From assembly GCA_945881985.1 (NCBI GenBank), contig CAMCVL010000006.1:31197-95196 (forward strand): 64,000 bases of DNA, in the 5' to 3' direction. Below, piece after piece: positions 1-11,310 of the stretch. Source of the DNA: Rickettsia typhi (GTDB lineage: Bacteria; Pseudomonadota; Alphaproteobacteria; Rickettsiales; Deianiraeaceae). Made by a program: the position numbers and the translations under genes. The notes beneath the pieces are model-generated. The model was not told the DNA's origin. It saw only the letters and a program-made list of their open reading frames with translations, and did no database searches. The first letter of the stretch is position 1; each line of letters starts with the position of its first letter.

Positions 1-426
1 AATGTAATTGTTTGCGTTGCCGAGGATAATAACTTAAAAACCACAATGTTTAACGCCGCCGACAGAATAGCCATGGTGCAAGATGCCGTTGACAGCTTTG
101 GGCTTGATGTTGAAGTGAGGGGCTTTTCGGGGCTTTTGATAGACTTTGCCCGCACAAACAACGCAAATGTTATTGTGCGTGGACTAAGGGCGTTTTCGGA
201 CTATGAATACGAGTTTCAGATGTCTGCAATTAATTATCGCTTAGACGCCGGAATCCACACAATTTTTTTACCCTCAAGAGACGACATGCACTTTATCTCC
301 TCTCGCATGATAAAGAGTGTTTTTGACATAGGCGGCGATATTTCAAGCTTTGTGCCTGCAAATGTCGAAAAAACCCTAAAATCCATGCAGGCAAAGCAAA
401 GTATTGCCGCAAATTTTAAGCAGTAG
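1..426 (+). CDS. coaD: Phosphopantetheine adenylyltransferase, 5'-truncated by the window edge
   Basis: Frame is open from base 1 (NVIVCVAEDNNLKTTMFNAADRIAMVQDAV...); VRGLRAFSDYEYEFQMSAINYRLD and FISSRMIKSV are typical CoaD motifs. Confidence 0.93.
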   Translation, partial: NVIVCVAEDNNLKTTMFNAADRIAMVQDAVDSFGLDVEVRGFSGLLIDFARTNNANVIVRGLRAFSDYEYEFQMSAINYRLDAGIHTIFLPSRDDMHFISSRMIKSVFDIGGDISSFVPANVEKTLKSMQAKQSIAANFKQ

Positions 427-447
427 TTGTTATTTTTTTAGAATTGT

Positions 448-1395
448 ATGAGTAAAAAAGAAGATCAAAGTGTTTTAATACCAAAGCAAGGAGAGTGCGT
501 CGTTGCAAAATTTTTAAAAAAAGAAGTTAGAAAAACTTTCCATAATAATGAATGGTGGTTTTCAATAGTTGATGTAATTGAAGCGGTCGTTGAAACCGAA
601 AGACCAAGTGAATACTGGATAGACTTGCAAAATAAGATGAAAAAAGAGGAAGGATTCCAGTTTCTCGAAAAATTCGAGAAACTGAAACTGCCATCAAAAA
701 AAGATGGTAAATACTACTCTACTGATTGTGCAAATATTGAAGGTATCTTAAGAATAATTCAATCAATTCCCTCTAAAAATGCGGAGCCATTTAAAAAGTG
801 GTTAGCAAAAGTTGGGTTTGAAAGAATACAGGAGCAGCAAAATCCTGACTTAACTGTAAAAAGAGCAATCTTGTATTACGAACTACAGGGAAGAGATAAG
901 CAATGGATTCAAAATAGAATAGATGGTCAATTTACAAGAAACGAATTAACGGGCGAGTGGAAAGAAAGAGGGGTAAAGGAAGGTCAGGAGTATGCAACAT
1001 TAACTAACATTATATCGCAAGAAACATTTGGCGTATCCGTAAGCAAACACAAGGAAATAAAGGGATTAAAAAGAGAAAATCTGCGAGATAACATGACAAA
1101 TATTGAATTAATTTTTCAAAGACTAGGGGAGGAGGCAACGATAGAAGTTACAAAACAAAGAAACGCTCAAGGTTTTGAACAAAATAAAAAAGCGGCAAGA
1201 GATGGTGGTTCTAGTGCTGGTGAGGCACGAAAAGCATATGAAAACAAAATAGGTAGCAAGGTTGTAACTAAGGATAGTTTCGTGCAAAATTTACCTCACG
1301 GCAAGCAAGTTAAAGAACGCCCTAGAATGCAAGAATTAACAAAAGATGTAAAAAAAATTGAAAAAGACATTGCAAAAGCTACTCTTAAGAAATAG
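448..1395 (+). CDS. Bro-N domain protein with DinD-like C-terminal part (antirepressor/DNA-damage-inducible-D-like)
   Basis: N-terminus RKTFHNNEWWFSIVDVIEAVVETERPSEYW resembles Bro-N; C-terminal half (TNIISQETFGVSVSKHKEIKGLKRENLRDNMTNIELIFQRLGEEATIEV...) resembles DinD. Confidence 0.7.
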   Translation: MSKKEDQSVLIPKQGECVVAKFLKKEVRKTFHNNEWWFSIVDVIEAVVETERPSEYWIDLQNKMKKEEGFQFLEKFEKLKLPSKKDGKYYSTDCANIEGILRIIQSIPSKNAEPFKKWLAKVGFERIQEQQNPDLTVKRAILYYELQGRDKQWIQNRIDGQFTRNELTGEWKERGVKEGQEYATLTNIISQETFGVSVSKHKEIKGLKRENLRDNMTNIELIFQRLGEEATIEVTKQRNAQGFEQNKKAARDGGSSAGEARKAYENKIGSKVVTKDSFVQNLPHGKQVKERPRMQELTKDVKKIEKDIAKATLKK

Positions 1396-1518
1396 TTTTG
1401 TTATTAAGGCTTGTTAAGTATATATTTACCAAAGCATTTAAAAAAACATTTGAAAAATAAAACAAAGCAAGTAAGATTAGTTAAATTATAGATTTTTGCT
1501 ATTAGTGGTTACAAAATT

Positions 1519-2826
1519 ATGTCTTTTGACTTAAACAAAAGAATCGTTATTACGGGGCTTGGGGCGGTGTCGCCTCTTGGTGCTAGTGTTAAAACAAGCT
1601 TTGCCAACATAATTGCCGGCAAGAGTGGTGTGTCAAAAATCACTCACTTTGATGTTGACGCTGCTGGCTGCGAAACAAAAATTGCAGCTGAGGTAAAATT
1701 TGCAAAAACTGAAGAGCAAAAAGCTGACGAATACTTCTTTGACCCATTGCAGGTTGTGGACTTTAAAGACCAAAAAAAGATGGATAAATTTATCATGTAT
1801 GCCTTAAAAGCAAGCGAGGAAGCCTTGACTCAAGCAGGGTGGAAGCCAAAGGACGAGGAGTCCCTTAAACGCACAGGCGTTGTTATTGGGGCGGGTATTG
1901 GGGGGCTGGAGCCAATACAAGACCAAACAATTGACATGGAGGCAAAGGGCGTAAAAAGAATCTCTCCGTTTTTTATACCAAGGGCATTGATTAACTTGGC
2001 TTCGGGCTGGGTTTCTATCAAATACGGGTTTATGGGACCAAATCACTCGGTTGTTACCGCATGTGCAACAGGCGGGCATGCCGTCTACGATGCTGCAATG
2101 CTTATTAAAAACAACATGGCGGATGTTGTTGTTTGCGGCGGGGCGGAGTCCTCAGTTTGCAAAATTGGCATAGGTGGCTTTAACGCTGCAAAGGCACTTT
2201 CAACCGCTTTTAACGACAGACCAACTGAAGCCTCAAGACCTTGGGACAAAGCAAGAGACGGCTTTGTTATGGGCGAGGGTGCGGGGATATTGGTTTTGGA
2301 ATCCTACGAGCACGCAAAAAAAAGAGGTGCTAAGATACTTGCTGAGTATGTGTCCGCTGGTATGTCTGGCGATGCTTACCACATTACCGCCCCAGCTGAG
2401 GACGGTAGAGGTGCAAGATACGCAATGGAAATGGCACTTAAGCTTGGTGGTATAAATCCGGAGCAGGTTGGTTATGTCAACGCTCACGGTACATCAACCC
2501 CTCTTGGCGACCAAATTGAGCTTAACGCGGTAAAGGCGGTTTTAAACCCTAGTCTTGACAAAAAAGTGATAATGTCATCCACAAAATCATCAACTGGGCA
2601 CTTGCTTGGGGCAGCGGGCAGCCTTGAGGCTGTGCTGTCAATCTGTGCAATACAAAATGGCATAATACCACCAACGCTCAATCTTAGCGACCCTTGTGAC
2701 AACGCTGAGTATTTTAATCTAGTGCCAAACAAGGCAATTGAGGCAAGTGTTGACTATGCAATATCTAACTCCTTTGGCTTTGGTGGCACGAATATCTCTG
2801 TTGCCTTTAAAAAATTTAATGGCTAA
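1519..2826 (+). CDS. fabF: Beta-ketoacyl-ACP synthase II
   Basis: RIVITGLGAVSPLG, TACATGGHA active-site Cys, NAHGTSTPLGD, SSTKSSTGHLLGAAGS. Confidence 0.96.
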   Translation: MSFDLNKRIVITGLGAVSPLGASVKTSFANIIAGKSGVSKITHFDVDAAGCETKIAAEVKFAKTEEQKADEYFFDPLQVVDFKDQKKMDKFIMYALKASEEALTQAGWKPKDEESLKRTGVVIGAGIGGLEPIQDQTIDMEAKGVKRISPFFIPRALINLASGWVSIKYGFMGPNHSVVTACATGGHAVYDAAMLIKNNMADVVVCGGAESSVCKIGIGGFNAAKALSTAFNDRPTEASRPWDKARDGFVMGEGAGILVLESYEHAKKRGAKILAEYVSAGMSGDAYHITAPAEDGRGARYAMEMALKLGGINPEQVGYVNAHGTSTPLGDQIELNAVKAVLNPSLDKKVIMSSTKSSTGHLLGAAGSLEAVLSICAIQNGIIPPTLNLSDPCDNAEYFNLVPNKAIEASVDYAISNSFGFGGTNISVAFKKFNG

Positions 2827-2831
2827 AATAT

Positions 2832-4052
2832 ATGTTTTTAAAAAGCTTAATCAGCAGGGGCATTGTTAAGGACTGTACCAATACAGCCGTTTTAACAAAC
2901 TTGCTTGAAGAGCAAAAACTTACATTCTACATTGGCATTGACCTAACGGCGGATGGCATACATATAGGGCATTTAAGCGGCTTGATGCTTGCAAAAAGGC
3001 TTATTGATGCAGGGCATAAGTGCCTTTTTTTGTTTGGCGGCGGCACCACAAAAATTGGCGACCCAAGCGGCAAGGATAAAGAGCGTCCAATCATCACGCA
3101 GGACACAATAAACGCAAACAAGCAAGGTATAATAAGGGGCGTGGAGCAGATACTTGGCAAGAATAATCCTGCTGTGACCTTTGTTGACAACAACGACTGG
3201 CTTGAAAAACTAAGCTACATTGAATTACTAAACGAGGTGGGCAGACATTATACTCTTGCAAAAATGCTTGGCTTGGAATCCGTTAAAATAAGGCTTGACA
3301 GAGAGCAGAGCATATCCTTTACCGAGTTTAACTATAGCATTTTGCAAGGCTACGACTTTTACCACTTGGCAAAAAATTACGGATGCACTCTGCAAATTGG
3401 TGGCTCGGACCAATGGGGAAATATTACAAGCGGCACGGAGCTTGTGCGTAAAAAGCTTGGTAAGGAGGTTTTTGGACTTACAATACCACTACTAACCAAG
3501 GCAGATGGCTCAAAGATGGGTAAAAGCGAGGGCGGCGCTGTTTGGGTAAATAGCGACAAGCTTAGCGATTTTGCTTACTTTCAGTTTTTTAGAAACACAG
3601 AGGACACGGAGGTAAAAAAGCTCCTGCAAACCTTTACAATGCTTAGCGAGGAGGAGATAGAGTCTCTTGCAAGCCTTAAAGGCAGGGATATAAACAAAGC
3701 AAAGGAGGTTTTAGCCTTTGAAGCCACCAAAATTTGCAGAGGCACGGAGGCGGCAATCAAATGTCTTGAAGATGCAAAAAATTTGTTTAATCAATCCGAA
3801 AATGCCGGTGCAAACCAGCTTAACATGCAAATAAAAAATATAAAACTTGATGCAAAAATTACAGAGGTTTTAGTGGAACTTGGCTTTGCAAGTTCAAACT
3901 CTGAGGCAAAAAAACTAATTGCAGGCGGCGGCGTAAAAATTGCCGATGAATCTGCCGAGCAAGTTGTAAAAGACATAGCCTTTACTTTAAAAAGCGGCAC
4001 ATTTTTGCTTAAGTGCGGCAAAAAAAATATTGTAAAAATATCTGTAGCTTAA
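2832..4052 (+). CDS. tyrS: Tyrosyl-tRNA synthetase
   Basis: [16 protein letters not shown] (HIGH), [22 protein letters not shown] (KMSKS), C-terminal S4-like region. Confidence 0.96.
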   Translation: MFLKSLISRGIVKDCTNTAVLTNLLEEQKLTFYIGIDLTADGIHIGHLSGLMLAKRLIDAGHKCLFLFGGGTTKIGDPSGKDKERPIITQDTINANKQGIIRGVEQILGKNNPAVTFVDNNDWLEKLSYIELLNEVGRHYTLAKMLGLESVKIRLDREQSISFTEFNYSILQGYDFYHLAKNYGCTLQIGGSDQWGNITSGTELVRKKLGKEVFGLTIPLLTKADGSKMGKSEGGAVWVNSDKLSDFAYFQFFRNTEDTEVKKLLQTFTMLSEEEIESLASLKGRDINKAKEVLAFEATKICRGTEAAIKCLEDAKNLFNQSENAGANQLNMQIKNIKLDAKITEVLVELGFASSNSEAKKLIAGGGVKIADESAEQVVKDIAFTLKSGTFLLKCGKKNIVKISVA

Positions 4053-4056
4053 CGAT

Positions 4057-4968
4057 ATGCAAAATTCCCTTGGTAATGCGGCTCAAAAAAAGCCAAGCTG
4101 GATAAGAGTTAAAGCACCTACCTCGCAGGAATTTAAAGCAACAAACGAGCTTGTAAAGGGGCTGAAGCTTAACACAGTTTGCGAGGAGGCTGCCTGCCCC
4201 AACATTGGCGAATGCTGGGCAAAAAAGCATGTGACTGTAATGATTTTAGGCTCGGTTTGCACCCGTGCATGTGCCTTTTGCAACATTAAAACCGGTGTGC
4301 CAGACAAGCTTGACCCCCACGAGCCACAAAGACTTGCCGAGATGGTGGCGGAGCTTGGTTTAAAGCATGTTGTTATCACCTCGGTTGACAGGGACGACCT
4401 TGAGGACGGCGGAGCTATGCAATTTGTAAAATGTATAGAGGAGATTCGCAAAAGAACAAGCTTAACGACAATAGAAATACTTACTCCAGACTTTAGAAAC
4501 AAAAAAAACGCCATTGACACAGTTGCCGCCGCAAAGCCAGATGTGTATAATCATAATCTTGAGACCGTGCCATCTCTCTACCAAAAAATACGCCCGGGGG
4601 CAAGATACTACGGCTCTTTAAGACTTTTACAAAGGGTTAAGGAGGTTTCCCCTGAGGTTTTTACAAAGTCTGGCATTATGGTGGGGCTGGGTGAAAAAAA
4701 AGAGGAAGTTTTGCAGGTTATGGACGATATGCGTAGTGCAGGGGTTGACTTTTTAACAATAGGACAATACCTACAGCCTACAAAAAAACATGCCGATGTT
4801 AAGGATTTTATAACGCCTGAGACCTTTAAGTTTTACGAGAAAATTGGATATGCAAAAGGATTTTTACTTGTTGCCTCAAGCCCGCTAACAAGATCCTCCT
4901 ACCATGCCGATAGCGATTTTGCAAAGCTAAAGGAATCAAGATTAACAAGTCTTGAACTAGGTAAATAA
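4057..4968 (+). CDS. lipA: Lipoyl synthase
   Basis: Radical [39 protein letters not shown]. Confidence 0.97.
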   Translation: MQNSLGNAAQKKPSWIRVKAPTSQEFKATNELVKGLKLNTVCEEAACPNIGECWAKKHVTVMILGSVCTRACAFCNIKTGVPDKLDPHEPQRLAEMVAELGLKHVVITSVDRDDLEDGGAMQFVKCIEEIRKRTSLTTIEILTPDFRNKKNAIDTVAAAKPDVYNHNLETVPSLYQKIRPGARYYGSLRLLQRVKEVSPEVFTKSGIMVGLGEKKEEVLQVMDDMRSAGVDFLTIGQYLQPTKKHADVKDFITPETFKFYEKIGYAKGFLLVASSPLTRSSYHADSDFAKLKESRLTSLELGK

Positions 4969-5075
4969 TAGTTTTAAAAATTATTTTTAAAGATTTTGAA
5001 AAACTTACTTGCTTATTAAATCAAGATATTTAAAATTGATTAGTTTTTATAATTTGGGTATTTTTTGTTTTTACC

Positions 5076-6236
5076 ATGAACATTCACGAGCATCAAGCTA
5101 AACAATTACTTGCAAAATACGGGGTTAAAATTTTGGAGGGTCATCCTGCTTTTACAGTTGACGAGGCAGTGTCCGTTGCAAAAAAACTTACAACACCTGT
5201 TAAGGTTGTTAAGGCGCAAATTCATGCTGGTGGCAGAGGCAAGGCGGGCGGTGTTAAAATTGCTAAAACTGAGGACGATGTTAAAAAATATGCTAGCGAG
5301 ATATTGGGTAAGGTGCTTGTAACTCATCAAACTGGGCCTGAGGGCAGGGAAGTTAAAAGGCTTTACATTGAATCTGGCTGTAACATTAAAAAGGAATACT
5401 ACCTATCTGCCGTGCTTGACAGGGCAACCTCTTCCATAGTTTTTATAGCATCGGAGGAAGGCGGGGTTGAAATTGAGGAAGTTGCTGAAAAACACCCTGA
5501 AAAAGTTATAAGACTTAGCATTGACCCTAAGTCTGGCTACTTCTCTTCATATGCAAGAACCCTTGGTTTTGCAATTGGCTTAAACGCTACTCAAGTTAAG
5601 GAATTTAGCAAGGTGGTTGAGGGTGTCTACAACTTTTTTGTTGACAAAGACGCGTCTCAGGTTGAAATCAACCCCTTGGTTGAAACTGCCGAAGGCGAGT
5701 TTATAGCTCTAGACGCAAAAGTAGGTTTTGACACAAATGCTCTTTACAAACACAAAGATATAGTTGAACTAAGGGACTTTAACGAGGAAGAGCCTCTTGA
5801 AATTGAGGCGTCAAAATACGACCTAAGCTATGTTAAAATGGATGGTAACATTGGTTGCATGGTTAATGGTGCTGGGCTTGCTATGTCTACTATGGATATT
5901 ATTAAGCTATACGGCAAGGAGCCAGCTAACTTTTTGGATGTTGGCGGTGGTGCAACGCAGGAAAAAGTAACTGCAGCTTTTAAAATCATTCTATCCGACC
6001 CAGCGGTTAAAGGTATTCTTGTCAACATCTTTGGTGGTATTATGAGATGCGACATTATTGCAAACGGTGTTATTGCTGCAGCTAAGGAAATTGGCATTAC
6101 TGTACCTTTAGTTGTAAGGCTTGAGGGGACAAATGTTGACCTAGGTAAAAAAATTCTTAACGAGTCCGGCTTGGCAATTGTTGCAGCTAACGACCTTGAG
6201 GATGCAGCACAAAAAATAACTTCACTAGTTGCTTAA
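5076..6236 (+). CDS. sucC: Succinyl-CoA synthetase (ADP-forming) beta subunit
   Basis: [48 protein letters not shown]. Confidence 0.97.
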   Translation: MNIHEHQAKQLLAKYGVKILEGHPAFTVDEAVSVAKKLTTPVKVVKAQIHAGGRGKAGGVKIAKTEDDVKKYASEILGKVLVTHQTGPEGREVKRLYIESGCNIKKEYYLSAVLDRATSSIVFIASEEGGVEIEEVAEKHPEKVIRLSIDPKSGYFSSYARTLGFAIGLNATQVKEFSKVVEGVYNFFVDKDASQVEINPLVETAEGEFIALDAKVGFDTNALYKHKDIVELRDFNEEEPLEIEASKYDLSYVKMDGNIGCMVNGAGLAMSTMDIIKLYGKEPANFLDVGGGATQEKVTAAFKIILSDPAVKGILVNIFGGIMRCDIIANGVIAAAKEIGITVPLVVRLEGTNVDLGKKILNESGLAIVAANDLEDAAQKITSLVA

Positions 6237-6860
6237 TAATCTAAGTGACTTTTACCAGATTTTTTGTGCATTTATCACTAAACATCCAATACTAAACTTT
6301 TTTATTTGGCAATAAAGCTTTTAAAATTGCTTTGTATTTTCTTGTTTATTGTTAATAACTTCTTTGCTGCAAAACATCTGTTTATGGTTTTGTAATTGAT
6401 AACTGTAGATTACAAAACTCTATTGACAATTACAAGCAATATACAAATCTATGATTTGCCATATCTATTTTTTTGACTATGACAAGTAAAAGATGCCATT
6501 TTGCATCTGTAAATTGCTATAGGTAAAAACACATTGACAGATACATTACTTAAGATTGTAAGCAATCTAGATGAGGCATTTTATTGTTTTAATTTATCAA
6601 GTATTCCAAGGTCAACAAAGCCAGACTAAAACAAATTAATTTAAACAGCCTAACTGTAGCAAGTAAATATCTTTTATTCTTTTTACAATGTTAGCTAAAT
6701 AAACACTGTTACTAAGTTTTTACCTGAAGAATTACATTAGTATTTGGTAATATTTTGTTTTGTATCAATATTTTTTAGTACTTAAACACTTTACTTAAAA
6801 AGACTGATAAAAAAATTTAACTTCATAAAATTAAATAAAAATTAAAAAAATGAAAAATAC

Positions 6861-6889
6861 TTGACACATAGAAAAGTATTAATTACAAT
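6861..6889 (+). promoter_or_regulatory. Sigma70-type promoter for tRNA-Asp
   Basis: TTGACA (6861-6866), 17-nt spacer, TACAAT (6884-6889), 13 nt before the tRNA 5' end. Confidence 0.7.
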
Positions 6890-6902
6890 TTTTAAATACT
6901 TT

Positions 6903-6976
6903 GGGGTTGTAGCTCAGTTGGTTAGAGCGTCTGCCTGTCACGCAGAAGGCCGCGGGTTCAAGTCCCGTCAATCCCG
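6903..6976 (+). tRNA. tRNA-Asp(GUC), CCA encoded (6977-6979)
   Basis: Acceptor GGGGTTG/CAATCCC, anticodon stem TCTGC/GCAGA with loop CTGTCAC, T-arm GGTTCAAGTCC. Confidence 0.95.
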
Positions 6977-7015
6977 CCATTTAAAAGCCAAACATATCCT
7001 ATTAAAACCACTTCT

Positions 7016-7657
7016 ATGTTCACTGGCATTATTTATCAAAGCGGTTTGGTTGTTAAAAACGAAGCCTTGCAAGATTTATCAAGACTTCTTGAGGTTCAAT
7101 TTGTAAAAAATCAGCAAAATCAAAATCATTTTAACTTCTCCTCTATTAACATCGGTGATTCGGTTGCAATAAATGGCATATGCCTAACGGTTGTAAAGAT
7201 AAATAGCCAAAAAAGCAGTTTAGAATTTTTTGTATCAAGAGAAACCGTTGCAAAAACAACAATCATGCTACTAAATAACGGGACAAGAATCAACGCTGAG
7301 CTTGCAATGCTTGCATCATCAAGGTTTGGTGGGCATTTGGTTAGCGGGCATGTAGATGAGGTTGCAAAACTTGTATCAAAAAAAACTTTGGGTGATAGCT
7401 ATGTGCTTGGTTTTGAGTGTAGCATAAAAAATGCAAAATATCTTATAAAAAAAGGTTCAATTTGTATTGACGGAGTGTCTTTAACTATAAATAATGTGTT
7501 TAAAAATACTCTTGAAGTTTGTATCATACCTCACACTTGGCAAAACACAACCCTTAGCCTATTGGATACATCGGTAAATAATATGTGTAATATTGAATTT
7601 GATTACTTTGCAAAAATTATCGTTAGCAACATTAGCAACTTAGTGCCAAGCCGTTAA
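7016..7657 (+). CDS. ribE: Riboflavin synthase alpha chain
   Basis: MFTGIIYQSGLV, GDSVAINGICLTVV, GGHLVSGHVDEVA, CIDGVSLTINNV. Confidence 0.93.
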   Translation: MFTGIIYQSGLVVKNEALQDLSRLLEVQFVKNQQNQNHFNFSSINIGDSVAINGICLTVVKINSQKSSLEFFVSRETVAKTTIMLLNNGTRINAELAMLASSRFGGHLVSGHVDEVAKLVSKKTLGDSYVLGFECSIKNAKYLIKKGSICIDGVSLTINNVFKNTLEVCIIPHTWQNTTLSLLDTSVNNMCNIEFDYFAKIIVSNISNLVPSR

Positions 7658-7710
7658 GGTAGATAATTAACCATTTTCAAGACTATTTTCAATTCAATTT
7701 TAATAACTGC

Positions 7711-9084
7711 TTAACCCCTGCCGTAGTCGTCGTCAAATCTAACAATATCATCCTCGCCAAGATAGGTGCCTGTTTGCAGTTCAACAATTTCAACATCATC
7801 ATCACCTTTGTTTACAAGTCTATGCTTTGCACCAATCGGTATAAAGATTGCCTCACCTGGGTTTAGGGTAAATTCCTGCCCCTCAAGCACTACGGTTGCA
7901 ACACCTTTTAGCACCGTCCAGTTTTCCTGCCTCTTGTAGTGCATCTGGTAAGAGAGTCTTTGGCCGGGATGGACGCAGATTTTTTTAACCTTAAAGCCTG
8001 CATAATCATTGCCAGCAAGCTCATCGTAATACCCCCAAGGTCTTATGGTGCGGCGGGAGTTTTGATTACTATCCAGTTGTTTAACAAGATTTGAGCTACC
8101 TTTTTTACAAACTAAAATATTACCAGCATTTGCAGCAATTATGCAATCCTCAAGTCCAAGTACAGATACAATGCTTGACCTATCACTAAAAACGGTACAA
8201 TTTTTGCTGTTTACGCTTTTTACCATCCCGATGTAAGTGTTACCTTCTTTATCCTTTGGTAACACTGAGGACAGAACATCAAAAGACCCAACATCATGCC
8301 ATCTAAAACCGGCACTTACAACCGCAAGGGATGATGGATTTTTTGCCGCCATGTTCTCGGTTACTGCGTAGTCAATAGATATATCTTGCACTTGGCAAAA
8401 CAAATCTTTGTTAACGGCTAAATTTGTTGATAAACTTTTTGTTACGATATCTAAAGTTTGAGGAGAATATTGCTTAAAGGAAGCCTCCAAAATGCTTGTG
8501 CTTACCATAAACATTCCAGCATTCCACAAGTAATTACCTTTTTTTAAATAATGTTCTGCAGTATCTTTATTTGGCTTTTCAGTAAAAGATAAAACGCTTG
8601 TATCATCGCACTCAATATATCCATACTCCGTTGATGCAAAGCTTGGTTGCACGCCAAAAACAACAAATTTTCCATCTTTAGCAAATTGATTTGCAACGCC
8701 TACATCCTTGCAAAAGTTATCATAATCCAAAATTAAATGGTCAGATGGCAAAATTAACAAGCTACCATCAAATCCTCTTTGCTTTGCAAAAGCTAAGGCA
8801 AGGCAAATTGCAGGTGCGGTATTGCGTTTGCAAGGCTCGTAAATAAAATGTATATTTACTGGGCTGTCGCCCTTAACTTTTGTAGCAAAATGCTCTGCAA
8901 TATCCTTGTAAGCTTGGTTAGACACAACCAAAATATCCTTAGCTCCAAGCCCCATGGCTCTAGCAAGTGTTTTTTCAAAGAGAGTTTCGTCATCAAAAAT
9001 ATCAATAAACTGCTTTGGCAACGATTTTGATGTAAGAGGCTCAAGCCTTGACCCAGAACCGCCGCAAATAATAACGGGTATCAT
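7711..9084 (-). CDS. Mannose-1-phosphate guanylyltransferase / mannose-6-phosphate isomerase type II
   Basis: MIPVIICGGSGSRLEPLTSKSLPKQF, FTEKPNKDTA, C-terminal cupin RPWGYYDELAGNDYAGFKVKKICVHPGQRLSYQMH. Confidence 0.93.
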   Translation of the reverse strand: MIPVIICGGSGSRLEPLTSKSLPKQFIDIFDDETLFEKTLARAMGLGAKDILVVSNQAYKDIAEHFATKVKGDSPVNIHFIYEPCKRNTAPAICLALAFAKQRGFDGSLLILPSDHLILDYDNFCKDVGVANQFAKDGKFVVFGVQPSFASTEYGYIECDDTSVLSFTEKPNKDTAEHYLKKGNYLWNAGMFMVSTSILEASFKQYSPQTLDIVTKSLSTNLAVNKDLFCQVQDISIDYAVTENMAAKNPSSLAVVSAGFRWHDVGSFDVLSSVLPKDKEGNTYIGMVKSVNSKNCTVFSDRSSIVSVLGLEDCIIAANAGNILVCKKGSSNLVKQLDSNQNSRRTIRPWGYYDELAGNDYAGFKVKKICVHPGQRLSYQMHYKRQENWTVLKGVATVVLEGQEFTLNPGEAIFIPIGAKHRLVNKGDDDVEIVELQTGTYLGEDDIVRFDDDYGRG

Positions 9085-9353
9085 AATTAACAAAAATAAC
9101 ATTATCTAAATTTAATATTATTTTTTTTGATGTCAAACAATTAAAAATTTCTAATACAAAATAACATTGCAAGATTGCATTAGGCTTGCTACATAAGCTT
9201 GCAATTGATAAATAATATCATCTTTAGGTACATTGAAATTGTAGTAAAATATTTAGATGTGAAAAATACGATATTAAAGAGCCAAGTTTTTTTGTGCAAA
9301 TTAAATCTTGTTCGGCAGTGGAATAGTTTTTGGCATTTTTTGGTATTGTGTGA

Positions 9354-10397
9354 TTATTTTGTAGGAGTATGGGTATTTGGCTCGGTATTAAGTTCCAAAA
9401 TAATCTTTTGCATAAAGTTATTTGGATTTTGAGTGTAATGCTCCGCAAGAGTTAGCTGTTTTGAATTGCTTGATTGCGATTTAAAAAGCTCTTTGATTTT
9501 ATTTATTTTATCATCATCAGTATTGTTTTGTGTTATGAGCTCTATGATAATTTTGCCATATGCCAGAGGTGCAATTTTTAGCAGATTTGCAACTTGTTTG
9601 TCAAGTTCAAAGTGATGGTAGTCAACAGGAGAATGCCAGTTACCGCCCCAAGTGACAAAAAGATGCTTGGCGAATATTTTTTGCGTTTTAGCGTCAATAA
9701 AGCCTTTTTGCTTAGGGTTTATGCGTAATTTGGTTTTTTTATTCACATTTTTTACGCCATCAAAGGGGTGAACGCTAACAACCTTGCCACTTGCATCATC
9801 AATTTGTAAAAAAGGATTTTGTAGCGGGTTAAAGTCAATTGCCATGCCAGCTGCATGCATTGACCTTGAGTTAAGCCCCCTGCTATTACGGCAGGCAAAG
9901 GAGCCAGTGTAATTGTAGTTAGTTTGGGGTATGATATTTGTAATGTTGTTGTTTGTTATAAATTTCACTCCTTCAAAAGCACTTATGCCGTAGACAGGTA
10001 TTTTGTTTTTTTGCAGATCTTTAAACAAGTCAACAACCAATGGTGCGATTGCATCAAACACATATATTAAACCCCTATTGATTTTTTGATGGAAGTCTAC
10101 ATACTCAACTTCAACGGCAACAATTCTCGTGATTACATCATCGCACAGATCATTATATATTTGGTATTTTTTTAGTTTTTCAAGCTCCGCAGGCGTAATG
10201 GCTCTAATTAGACCTTTTTTGTCCTCTAAATTTTGTGCTGCAATTATTGAAGTTATTTCGCTGACATGTCTATCGTTTTGAGCTGCAAAACAATTGCTTG
10301 CCATAAGCAAGGTGGCTAAATAAAGTTTTACTTTACAAGCAAATTTTTGCCTGCATAATTTAGTTGCTCTTGCTTTATGCAAAAAAAACTTTAGCAT
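9354..10397 (-). CDS. Secreted M15-type (VanY/M15C-like) peptidase
   Basis: Signal peptide; SRSMHAAGMAIDFNPLQNPF and WGGNWHSPVDYHHFE metal-binding motifs. Confidence 0.75.
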   Translation of the reverse strand: MLKFFLHKARATKLCRQKFACKVKLYLATLLMASNCFAAQNDRHVSEITSIIAAQNLEDKKGLIRAITPAELEKLKKYQIYNDLCDDVITRIVAVEVEYVDFHQKINRGLIYVFDAIAPLVVDLFKDLQKNKIPVYGISAFEGVKFITNNNITNIIPQTNYNYTGSFACRNSRGLNSRSMHAAGMAIDFNPLQNPFLQIDDASGKVVSVHPFDGVKNVNKKTKLRINPKQKGFIDAKTQKIFAKHLFVTWGGNWHSPVDYHHFELDKQVANLLKIAPLAYGKIIIELITQNNTDDDKINKIKELFKSQSSNSKQLTLAEHYTQNPNNFMQKIILELNTEPNTHTPTK

Positions 10398-10442
10398 TTT
10401 GCTAATAAAAAATTGATAACTTACTATATAATAAAGCTTATT

Positions 10443-11255
10443 ATGTTTGATGAAGTAAAACAATCAAAACTTTTTTGTTTTGATATAGAAACCATACCAG
10501 ATGTAGATTTAGCAAGGCGTCACTTAGGTTTAAAAAACGAGAGCGAGGAAGAGGTTGTTGATGCCCTAACCAAGTATCATCTTGATATTACATCTGGCAA
10601 TAATGCTTTTTATAGGCAGCTTTTTCATAAGATTGCTTGTATTAGTTATGTTCAGTGCAATGTTGATTACGAGAGGGATGGCGAGGTTTATTCCGTTGTT
10701 TCGGTTGCTAGCGGGGGTAGTTTAGACGCCGGCGAGGCGGATATACTAAGGGGGCTTTTTACTTACTTAAACAAGGAACGCCCAAGGCTTGCAAGCTTTA
10801 ACGGCAGAGGGTTTGACTTGCCCGTGATTAAATATAGGTCAATGATGCATAAAATACCAGCTCCGTGGCTTTACAGAACAGGTAGCAAATGGAGCAACTA
10901 CGGCAATAGATACTCTTTGGACTGGCATACGGATTTACTGGAGGCATTTTCGGATTTTGGCACTTCGGCACGCATAAAAATATCCGAAGTTGCATCGCTT
11001 TTTAAAATACCATGCAAGCTGGACGGCGACGGCAGCTCTGTGTATCAAATGTACAAAGATGGCAAACTAGAGCAAATCAGAAACTACTGTGAGCAGGATG
11101 CACTTTGCACTTTTGTGCTTTATTTATTTTGGGCTTTGCATCAGTCTCGTATTAGCGAGCTGTCCTTTAACAAGTCAATTGAAAATCTTGAAAACTACAT
11201 AGCAAAGCAAAACAAACCCCATTTAACGGACTTTGCCTCCGGACTATTTAAATAA
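10443..11255 (+). CDS. PolB-like predicted 3'-5' exonuclease (DnaQ fold)
   Basis: LFCFDIETIPDV, LASFNGRGFDLPVI, YCEQDALCTFVLYL. Confidence 0.8.
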   Translation: MFDEVKQSKLFCFDIETIPDVDLARRHLGLKNESEEEVVDALTKYHLDITSGNNAFYRQLFHKIACISYVQCNVDYERDGEVYSVVSVASGGSLDAGEADILRGLFTYLNKERPRLASFNGRGFDLPVIKYRSMMHKIPAPWLYRTGSKWSNYGNRYSLDWHTDLLEAFSDFGTSARIKISEVASLFKIPCKLDGDGSSVYQMYKDGKLEQIRNYCEQDALCTFVLYLFWALHQSRISELSFNKSIENLENYIAKQNKPHLTDFASGLFK

Positions 11256-11310
11256 AAATTCCAAATTAATTTTTAGTTATATCTAGTAGATTTGTAATTT
11301 GCAAAAGCAC

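Noticed and set aside
6861-7106. 81-aa ORF overlapping tRNA-Asp
   Set aside because: Contains translation of the tRNA itself (GVVAQLVRASACHAEGRGFKSRQSRH), a classic spurious ORF.
9199-9432. 77-aa ORF downstream of the M15-type peptidase
   Set aside because: Overlaps the 3' end of the peptidase gene on the opposite strand; no motif.
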